Part shown: positions 1-10,700 of the stretch, piece after piece
Numbering within the stretch: the first letter of the stretch is position 1
How the letters are laid out: each line of letters starts with the position of its first letter
Assembly (NCBI GenBank): GCA_013407085.1
Contig: JACCGJ010024047.1
Coordinates: 1 to 64,000 of the forward strand
Reading direction: 5' to 3'
DNA length: 64,000 nucleotides
Origin: Atriophallophorus winterbourni
Lineage: Eukaryota; Platyhelminthes; Trematoda; Plagiorchiida; Microphallidae
The notes under the pieces: model-generated
The model's input: the letters and a program-made list of their open reading frames with translations, nothing else
Told to the model about the DNA's origin: nothing
The model's database searches: none
Position numbers and translations under genes: made by a program

Positions 1-319
1 TTTTGAAGAAATCTTCTCAAAGTAATAAATTTTACTACGAAGAAGGAATAAAAGTGCAGGAAAAACGGCAGTAGCATGTGAGTTTCACAAGGCTAACAAC
101 CAAGCTGATTCTTAGGCACAATTTACATGACTGCAGAACAAAGTTATGAGCTTCATTCGAGAGGATATACTAGATTCTTAATCGCAATTGATTTCTCAGA
201 TGAATCAGAATCCGAATCGCTTAGATAGATCGCAAACGATAGAACGAATATTACACCAGGAGTATATGCTCTAAAAAATTCATTCGGCTTCACTGATTCC
301 ATTAATCAACCAACTGACC

Positions 320-1660
320 GGCTAGTAGAATTTCAGGATGGAGTTTTTGCGCCGATTGGGGAAAAAACATTTAACTTGACCGACCGACCTCGAGGTAAGA
401 GCTGATTTCGCCGATTGTTGTTGCGCACACTTACGAAAATCAAACGTGAACCAATCTCTAGGACCTGAGGAGATAACTCCAAAGCTGCACAAAACCTCTC
501 CTGCGCTTCTATGTGAACCTCTATCCTGCATGTTCTATAAATTGATACAAGCTGGTGCGATACCAATGACTAGGAACTGGGACAAATAATACCCATTTAC
601 AAAGGTGGATGACGTTTTGAAGATGCGCGACGACATTGCTGTCTTCGGTATCAAAACCTTTTGAGCGAATAATGACGACAGAAATAGTGCAGTTGCCCAA
701 TAAGGATTCCGCAGAGATGGTTTTTCTCTAACATATTTGCTGAAAAAATTATACGATTGGAAGGGGGTTGTATGTACGGTGGGCTGTAATCATACGCGCA
801 ACCTGAAAATTTCTAAAACTTTCGACTGAGTTGATCATATTTACTTTTGAACAAGCTAAAGAAACACGTTATTGTTGGAAGACTATATGAATTATTAAGT
901 AATTACCTGAGCAACAGAAGCATCAGAGTTCGTGCGGACGGCCTATTATAGAAGAAAATCGATGTCACTAGCGGTGTTCCACAAAATCAGTGCTTGGACC
1001 AATACTATTTCGAGTATATATGAATGATATACCAAAACCAAATGAAAGTAAGATGGTTTTGTTTGTTGAAAATATAATAGTATGCAGGCGAATCAGCAAT
1101 TCTGATGATGGTATCTTGCTGCAAAACGATCGGAATGCTTGTCCAACGTGTTTTCAGAAAAAAAAACTGCCATGGAGTATGCAAAAGTCGAAGATCATTC
1201 AGATCGGTCGTGACCTTGGTACTCCCAATCAATAAAAGCTCGGCGACGGAATCATGAAGAACGCCGAAAAAGAAAATGACCCGAGTAGGTGGATTTGCTC
1301 TAGTTTGAAAAACGATCTACATAGCGAAGGCGTTTACAAAAGTGAGCCTCGTCTGCTTGGCATCTGACGGCGGATAATTAGACGTTTTTCTTTCAGGTAT
1401 TTTCCTCTCATGATGAACACATAAATACACCCGGTTCTAGACTATGCTGCACAAGCCTTGAAACCCTGGCTCCATAAAGACATTTTACTTCTAGATCGCA
1501 TATATCAGATAGCATATGAGCTTTTCTTTGGACTCGAAAATATGCCATTCGCCAGGCGAATCAGATAACTGTAGCTGAGGACACATGTACAAAGGAGAAT
1601 AATAGGTGATCTCATTCGTGCACACAAATACATATTACTGTATGTGATTAATTCTATAAG
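320..1660 (+). mobile_element. Decayed CR1-like non-LTR retrotransposon, reverse transcriptase region
   Basis: Reading across frames on the plus strand gives the order of a CR1-type reverse transcriptase: IPIYKGG near 600, a degraded fingers segment, YELLSNYLSNRSIRVRADG near 890, VTSGVPQNQCL near 965 (usually GVPQGSVLGP), then an Asp-poor active-site region. Many stops and frameshifts are present. It lies 1 kb upstream of the CUB-like gene. Confidence 0.75.
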
Positions 1661-1714
1661 GAATCCAGTCTCTGTTGTAATGCTATACGGTCGGTAATAT
1701 TCTTAATATTCTGC

Positions 1715-2150
1715 TCCTCCCCAACTTGCGGATAACGCTTTACGCAATATCTCCAATGTTAACGGTCAAGAGCAAGTTCTTCCAAACTCTCCGGGTCAAC
1801 ACCACGTTTATACATGGTTTGTTGAGTTTTGACGCATTAAGACTCAAACTATGCTCTAATATAGGCGAACCAGAGGCGATGGTCGTTCATAACAACGCAT
1901 GTACTTCTAAAGTGTGCACTGACTCTGTAGAAATAACTTCAGTTAGTGTATTATTAAATGCTGATTTGAGATCCTTTTAGTTTGAACCGATGGCTTTCTT
2001 GATCTCATCATACATACCGTGAAAATCTTCAGTATCGAGAGCGTTTTGTATAATGAGGCTATTTTCAGTCCAATAGTCTTGTGGACACCATCTTGCAGTC
2101 TGTTGGTCCTTAATTTCAGCTGCTCTTGAAAGTCGTAAGATGTCACCTGT
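1715..2150 (-). mobile_element. RTE-like ORF2 C-terminal fragment
   Basis: The minus strand at about 1840-1735 reads YKRGVDPESLEELALDR then HWRYCVKRYP. This is close to the C-terminal motif of the RTE-like copy at 20690 in this window (DPAICEELALDRLHLKHCVK). The rest, to about 2150, is not clearly alignable by eye. Confidence 0.6.
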
Positions 2151-2577
2151 TAGCATTAACCATTTTGCTCTTTGAAACCATTACTCCTTGAATTCAAGTA
2201 TGACATGATTTATTAAACGAAATGATTCAAGCTACTACTTTTTCAATATAAAAATAAGCGACCATCCGTACGAATCGTTGGTTTTCTCTAGCAATCGATA
2301 TTAATAGCCTAATTTGAGTATGTCTACTTTTCTAACTATAAGACCATCTGCTCCGTCTCTTCATACGGACAATCGAAAAAATAATGGAAAACGGTAGACT
2401 TTTGACATCGTGGATGTCGCATAATTGTGCTTATTCACCTGAATTGTATTTTAACAACAATCTTTTGTGATTTGTGGCGTTGTACTTTATCGCGCGACGT
2501 GAGATCCAAGTTGCTAAGGGACAACAAAAGGAAGCTTGACCCGAGTTTTTTTTTGAGAATTGGTTGGATGGAGTGAC

Positions 2578-2585
2578 TATAAATA
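2578..2585 (+). promoter_or_regulatory. TATA box of the double CUB-like gene
   Basis: TATAAATA lies 44 bases before the candidate start ATG at 2629. A transcription start about 30 bases downstream would leave a 5' UTR of only about 20 bases. The spacing supports 2629 as the start of a real first exon. Confidence 0.5.
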
Positions 2586-2628
2586 CGTAAGTAATTTCTG
2601 CTGATCTTCGCATACGTATTTCGAAATA

Positions 2629-2689
2629 ATGGCGTTCGTTCAAATATTCTCTTTCACGCTAATCATATATACCGGGGTATTTGGTCTGC
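2629..2689 (+). CDS. Exon 1, signal peptide
   Basis: The ATG opens a reading frame starting MAFVQIFSF and continuing TLIIYTGVFGL, a typical short secretory signal with a hydrophobic core. It ends at a strong donor (C|GTAAGT at 2690), which leaves phase 1. The next confident exon (4081) starts in phase 0. So either a small exon of phase 1 to 0 lies in the intron, or the weaker donor GGG|GTATTT at 2677 is used (phase 0), or exon 2 begins earlier at 3992 after a weak TTCCAG (phase 1). Confidence 0.6.
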
Positions 2690-5600
2690 GTAAGTAACCT
2701 ATGTATTTTAAATCACTTCAAATGATGTTACTATTACCAGTGGTACGGAAAATGTCCTAAGCATTTTTATACTTCACCTTATCACAACTTATCACGAAAA
2801 TTAAACGTGATACGATTTAGGAGTTTTTAATTTTATTACTTATATTATTGTTATTAATTATATTATTATTTTGATTTTCATTTTGATTTATATTATAAAT
2901 TGGAATGGTAGTCATACAGGATATAAAAATGATTCAATTTTTTCGAGGCTCGATAAATGAGAATATTACTGACTGCAACTAATTGGAGACGAACATACCG
3001 CCTCTTTCGTTTGATGTAGACATTTGATATTTAATATAAGCATATGATATTTTCATGCTCCACAGCTTTTCGGATGACTAAGCAGTCCGATTCAGGAGGA
3101 ATCATCTCTCCCGCAGCGCTAGGCCGTACTTAGTACTGTACTGGTAATATCGCTACTAGACACACAATCACAGGTATTCAAGCATCATATTGCGTCAGTA
3201 GGAGATTAAACTTTAGGACTTAATGGTGGTTGATTGGTTCAAGTTACTTAGCAATGAAACATTATAATACGAACATAAATATTTGCTGACACCAGATGGT
3301 TCGCAAAGATCCAAAATTTAACATTTCCATACCAATCCAGTCGATTCCGAGTAAATTGAAGAAAAATCGAGGTCAGTCATTTAACAATAACCGTTAGGAT
3401 GAATACCCTGAAACGAAAAGTTACATTACAGCTTACTCAGAAATCTGAACTGTTCACCAGAAGCTTATTTGGCAGCGTGGGATGTTTCTTTCATATTTCA
3501 GGCATTTTGATTGTTGCCATGTTGCTCTGACGATCATTATTATGTCAGAGGCCGTATTTAGTTGTTGTTTAATTAAGGTCCCATTGATACGAATGCTTAT
3601 GTATTTTCTTTGTGTCGTTGCGTGCACACCGGTAGATGTGAACTCCAGGTTTAAAATGCTTCAGTTTCTTGTGCCATTCGGTTTATTTGTCACGTCACAC
3701 TTTCCCTATATGACTAAGAACTACTCAAATCCGACATACGTGTTTCTTATATATGCATATCAGTCCGTAGTGAAAAATTCCACAGTGCAAGCATGCACTT
3801 TCAGATTTGCTATGTGGTAATCTTTTGCAGTGTAATTCTATGTTCATTTACTTGGTAAAGTGGATCGCATTTACATTCGAGGCTTGTCGCAAGGTACATT
3901 GTTCTCTCGTCTTAGAATCATGCTTCATATTCCGCTCATTCCGTAATTCCTAAATGACACCTTGTAATGTCATGTCGAAATCGGATTCCAGCTTCTATAA
4001 AACTTTGGCTCGCAACGCATCGTCACTGGAAAACTGCAATCCGCAAACAAATATTAGATTTTCGAAATGTTTTTTTTCAGTTTGAACCGTTCACAATGCT
4101 GATTGAACCTACCGGTGTAGGTTATGATATCCCCATCAGCACCCTAGGTGATTTGCATGCAGTTATATATGATATTGAACTATGATGAGCTTTCGCCAAA
4201 AATGTTACTCAGGCACTCAATGGTTTGTGCCAGACTGAATTTTCGAGGACTATTCAGAAGAATAAAATTGTAGTATTTTTAATATACCATTGATACCAAC
4301 TACCTTTCTCACACGGGTCTCTCATCTAGTTTAGTACAATCAATCATAAGCACATATCCGTATCTACGGTACCAGGACTCGAATGTAACTCCTTTATCTG
4401 GCTGATAGTAGAATTTTTTGAAGTTTTGCAGTAGGCTGTTAATCGATTTTCCATAGCTTGGACTTTTGATTGTGTGGTATACCATTCGCTGAATTAACTC
4501 TTCGAAAAACAACTGTTTTGCTCAAGTAAATCTTTTATCAATTCCTTTGGCCCTAAGTGGACGGAATGTAACGATGAATATCATAAATTCTGCAAAGTAA
4601 AATATTGTCACTTTTGTTATGTCTAATCGATTCTCGTTTAATAGAGCTCAAAATAATAATCCTTCATCCATTATGCCTTGAAAACCTTCACAACGATGTA
4701 ATCATGTATACAAATCGCATGGTATGAAATCATGTTTCCAAAATAAACAAAATATTTCCCTCTTTCCAGATGTAGATGAAGTTACTCTTGTAGCGAATAC
4801 TAAATACTCGATTCCCTTGGGAAGCGAATTCAATAACAATGAACCGTGGTCTGCATACAGATGGACAATGGCCCACCCACTAAATTTTGATGTTCACCAC
4901 AACCAGGTGATACCTTTCATATATTGCTTCATGTATTTACTTCATATTCAAAAAAACATTACATATATATATATATGAATTAACAAAAAATTAATCGATT
5001 ATACATGCAAAGAGCTTTTGATCGGCAGTCATATATCACACATTTGAGTTTATTGCACTAACGATCAATCATCCATTATTCTTAACCAGCTGCATTTTTA
5101 TGAACATCTAAGGAATCAGCACACTCATTCCAAATTCCTACATTTATATTTTCATTAATATTTTCTTGATTTACACCTAAATACATATGATTGGTTGAAT
5201 CCATTCTAATGCTAAACAATCTGTTTTGTCAACAGATGAATGGAGACGTCATGATATACGATGATGCGAGAGATAGATTTTACGCGACCAATTTTGTCGG
5301 ACAGACCACGATGCATTTATCCGCCGATCGAGAATTATGCGTTATCGCGACGAGGAACGATACCTCACTGCAAATGAGCATTACTTCAGTAGCCACACCT
5401 TGTAAACAAGTCTTTGTTTTCTAACAATTGGCAAATACGTATTAATTAATTGGTTTAAATCTTATGTATGTGCTTTAGAACAAAAATGTTTCAATCGATT
5501 TTAATTAATGGGAGTTTGAAGCATTTGTGGTTATGTTCGTAGCGAACGCATTGAGCAATCAATTAAAAACCTTGTTAGTCTTCCTTGGTCAATGCTGTAT

Positions 5601-7685
5601 ATGGTTCTGTTAAACTTACAAACGACGTTATACACAGTGCCTCAGAAGTGAGTGGTCATCGGCAAGTTCTTCCGAGCTTTCATATTTTTTCGCAAACATA
5701 TTTATACTGCAAGTGTGGTATGCTTCAAATTGGAATGACTGATTTTCACTCACAATCAAGTAGATATTTTGTAATAGCAGTATTTCACGATCTGTACACA
5801 TGACCCAGCTAACGTGAACAGCTCTGGCGTAACAGGATGAACAGGCTTTTTGATCAGTTTTAGAAATCACATTTTATTTAGACTGGTTTTACCACCCGTT
5901 TTCCTATATATTTCGTATGATTGGGAAGACATAAACAAATCAAATTTCAGGTGTTTGCACCCAGAATAATTTTTAGGCTCGGTTTTTTTCTCAATACAAA
6001 CAAACATCCTTTAATCCAACTTTGTAATCGTTCACTTTGAAAGTATACAGATGAATTTTAATTACTAATCCTGGTAGAAAATGCAGTCGCCAAAATACTG
6101 TTGGTCCATTTTCAATATACACGGTCAAATTACAGAAAACATATTACCCTTATTGCAAGTTTAAATGGTTGAAATATTCACGTTACCTGGGACAAAAACA
6201 TAAAACTTACGCGAATTCACATCGGGATAATTGAGACTCCGAAAATATCATCTCTCTATAACTTCTACCAGTTATTGCAATTTAAAAGGAAATCAGATGG
6301 CTTTAGGAAATTTAAAGTGTTCATTGATTATATTTTTTATTACTAAGTCGAAAAGAGTATTGCTAATAATAAAACGTCGACAATATCGAGGTGATTTGGC
6401 TAAAATAGACGCTGAAAAAGTATACGCGAATAGATTCTAATCTACGACGAGAGGCACCCGATAATCATCAATAATTCACGTATATTAGACGTTATACATT
6501 TCTTTATTAGACACATTATCAGCTGAGTACTCTAAATTAATGAATATGTGCATGGGATAAAATGTAATCATCCGTAAAGCAAAATGTGTCCTAAAGTCGA
6601 TCACTTCTTTTAAAGTCATTTTGTAATATTTTGGAGGATTTTTTTGTTAAATTAGCAAAACTATTTAGAGTGTTTTCTGGGAACATATTTTAGTTGTCGC
6701 ACAACAAATTCGACTTTCAATTTTCTATTATTATTCCGTTAAATTCTTGCTGATATTATGCAAACCCTATGCACGATCGAAACTAAAGTTATCTTTTTAC
6801 AGTTATAGAGGATATCAACTTTTGTAAGTTGCAATTCGTTCGTGAAATTTCTCCCGAATTCTGTTATCATTTAATATTGATTTTCGCCGGTAATTCTGAG
6901 GGAAATAACGTAAAGTTTCTTGCATTTAGCATATTACAATAGGCGATGAACGAGTCTACAGAAGACGTTGCAGATTGAACCTGTAGACGAATTTGAGCTC
7001 AGAAAAACCTTAATGTAAATTTGTTCTACCAAGAAGTTGATCATAAAAAGTGACTAAATGAACGCATCTCATTGATTATTTGTTTTAAGGCATCAATCCA
7101 TTCATTGTAATGTTATTGTTTAGTGAGTGAACATATCAAGAAATGGCCTCGATATGGCATTGGTAGTGGACTCAACGTATGAATTTTATAAGGAACAAAA
7201 TGATAAAAGACTCAAACATTTTACAATAACGATTTGCTTGTAGTGTAGGTTACGTTTTAATTCGTATATAAATAATTCTGATACGCAGAAGGAAACATAA
7301 CAGTTGTTCAATGAATAATTTGGTCTCTCAATGAAGACAAACGCAGTCGAACATCACAGAGTTTAAGAAAGATTTAGTGAATATAGACATGCTTACATTA
7401 CATCGAGCTGGGAAAAAATTGAGAAATCATTTGACGATGCGTATGAATGAATATGCTATTTCACCTTGGTCAAAAATTATTTTAAATGATTTCAACTATC
7501 GCTGATTGCAATGAATAAATGACCATTGATAGCATTTGTCGATGGCAGCTCATACGAGACTGCGAAATGTCTTGTGTCGTGTTGTAAAACTTATACATCC
7601 ATTTGAAATTTGCATCATAAAAAGTAAATAATGAGCCCATCATCTAAAACGTAAAAGAAAAGACAAACACTTCTTGTCGGATAAT

Positions 7686-7730
<45 letters not shown>

Positions 7731-10700
7731 AATATCAAATACTTTTCGACGAAAAATTATATTGACATACATGTATAAATATTTTGAATTTTATTTAATT
7801 TTTAGTGACCACGGATTTCGACCAGGCGACAGGTAATTTTCTATACTTGAATTTTAATGAAGTTTTGCTATATTTCTTCTTCAAAACACTTACAACACAA
7901 TGTAACCTGATAGTGATTAATCGAATCGATCTGAAACGAACCAATGAAACATTACGAAATAATCATAAAATTATGTGATCTACACTGGAGAGTTTGTTGA
8001 AAGATCTCCGATATTAAGGAAATTGAAATTTGCAATGTAACTAAGATCAAATCAATCACCGCTTGTTCGTAAATGCTTGAGAGCGAAATTCTGACAGGCA
8101 GTGAGCAACGGAACAAAACCAACTAAATCTTCTGTAGGATAAAAATGCAATATTTGATGACGGATAACGCGCAAATTTCAAGCTGATTTCATGTGATAAT
8201 AGAAGAGAGCATATCACGATACATACGCGAAATTTTCTCGATCTAATTAAACCTAAAATACGAGATCTTGATTTTTCAGATGATTGTGGTAATGTTTTCC
8301 CGGCTAGCGAAACCAGACATTTGCTGGCAAATATCAATCAGCACTGCTCCAATTATATCTTCGTACAACATTTGGCGAACAGAAATCCCATAGCCGTGAA
8401 CGTTGTGTCAAATCGGGTAAGCATACATAGTAATCAATTTATCGAACGGGCATCGACGTATTTTTTAATCTAATTGTGAAGCATCTCCAAAGTACACGTC
8501 CCTGCCAAAACACCCCGCGTTTCGATGTTTGCTCACAACAAGGCCGTGGGGTTTGTGCATGCAAAAGAGCATTTTTGTTCATGATAATTGGTTTTAACCG
8601 AATCTACATATGAATAGGCACATGAGATTGAACGGGTTATTCGTTTCAGCCTTATGCAACAGTAGAATGCCAGCGAGAATCTCTGCCATTGTTTCTCCCT
8701 TGTTTCAAGCGCATGTTGATCCTGATCGTACAGTTGCTACCTAATGTGGGCAAACAACACGAAACCGGGAGATGCATACAAATGAGCATCTTGGTTCATA
8801 ATAATTTTAACCACATTATGCTTGTGTTTCGACACGTGATTGAAAAGATTGGTCGTACCAGCCTTACCCAACAGTGGCATACAAGCGCAACGTGTTTAGC
8901 ATTGATGCATTGTTTCAAGTGCATGCGGATGCTGATCGTACAGTACAAACCTGATGAGTGCAAACAGCAAGAATCCGTTCTTGTGGTGTGCGTGAGTGTG
9001 ACGGAGTAGCATGCAACTTATTATTATTGCAATTGATTATTTTTAGAAGATGGACAGTGCAATTGGTTCATTGCCAAATAAAAGAATATTTAAAAAGAAT
9101 GAAGAACCTACTGCAAGTGATTGTTTTGCAAAGTATTAGAGAAAAGTATGACATTGAATTTTATTATTTGTATTATATTGTGGTAATACATTTTAGATTT
9201 TATAATTTAATCCTCCTTTTTCGAGCTTTCATAAGAGATATGAATTGGAGGGTTTCATTGAATCAGTAAACTTACTTGATCTGGCTTATAATCAATAAAT
9301 GATACTCAAGAAATTACTAGTAAAAACGTTTAACTGTGCAATCTGGAACAGTCACAGAGCGAAAAGTATCCATTGTAGACCAATCTGCAGTCTTGATTGG
9401 ATTTCATGCATTGTTAGGCTGAAATTTCTGGATGCATATAACATACTTCGGAAATGAATATATTGAAAGATATTCAAAAGTTGATGGTGAATATTTTCGC
9501 AAATTTGTAAAGCTAAGATTTTAAGATAGTTCGATAAATAATAATGTACATTTCAAACATTTGATGAAGTTGATCACCGTCTGTAGATCAAAGCATAGTG
9601 TGGCTTACATTCCGCGCACTAATGCACACCACATCCGTCTTCTAGCTGTTTGCCATCATTAGGTTAAAAAAGTAAGATTGTGTTGAGTGAGCCTTGCAAA
9701 AGCGAACAAGTGGTATATAAAGTAATACATGAATGCCACTGTTACATAGGGTTCGTACAGCGAACCGCCGAGTAAAAACCTGAGAATGCGTTCTCTGTGG
9801 TTAACATGGTCACCAACAACGTGTAACAAAGATTTATCTGGAGTATGCTGAGGTTGCCGAGGCAATAGCCATTGAGATATTTAGACCAAATTGTATGCGT
9901 TCAATAGCGATTGGTTTGTCATATCCTATAACCATGACCAACATCGACCGGACAAGTTTGATCAATATCATGTGACTGATATCCGTTTAATGCTCGATGT
10001 TGATCACATTCACTGTGTATGTTTCGCTGTTCTTATGCGTGTATTGTAGAGCTTGATGTGATATACCAAAAATAAATTCGTTCGCTCTATATATCTTGTT
10101 TACGCACAAAAATGAGTATCTTTAGAATTTCATTCGTAAATTGTGATTAAACGTTTTCTAAACCATATTACGTTTTCAAACAGATACTTTCCAGCAGGAA
10201 AAAGGTGTACATACACACTGATTATCCATGCGCTAGTGGCACGGAATTGACAATAGACACGGCTAATGGGGAATATTGCACACACTTCACCCCTCCAACC
10301 ACACAATTGTCAATTCTGTTGATGCTCGATCCAGCACAAAGGTTCGACAGTTGGGATTATTTGGAAATATTATTAGGTGAGTCATCTTCTTGTAAAGGAT
10401 TGAACATCACATTCTATGTGTCCTTTTTTTACAATTTCCAAATATTATGGGAGGATAAAATGTTTCGAAACATATGAACGTTACCCATTGTAATAATTAA
10501 TGTAAAGCATCTGTTCTACCAGTCGTGAAACATTTTTTTCTATCATCGTTGTATTCTCAATACTCATTAGGGAAGCGATGCACTAATTGCAAATCGCTTC
10601 AGCAATTATGTTTAAACTTGGTTTGAACTTTAACCATGCTCACCAATTCAATATAATTTCAAAACACACTAAACCAAATCAAATTGACTATGCCTCGTGA

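Larger units (their letters stand above)
5402..7805 (+). other. Intron 4, with RTE-like scrap
   Basis: Long AT-rich intron. It contains a minus-strand RTE-like C-terminal remnant (5630-5870) and an (AT)n tract just before exon 5. No other coding segment was recognised. Confidence 0.5.

Noticed and set aside
8056..8337. 93-codon minus-strand ORF
   Set aside because: It overlaps exon 6 of the CUB-like gene in antisense; it has no motif, whereas the plus-strand exon fits phases and splice sites.
8689..9009. 106-codon plus-strand ORF
   Set aside because: It lies entirely inside the duplicated R1 repeat, and similar copies elsewhere are not open.
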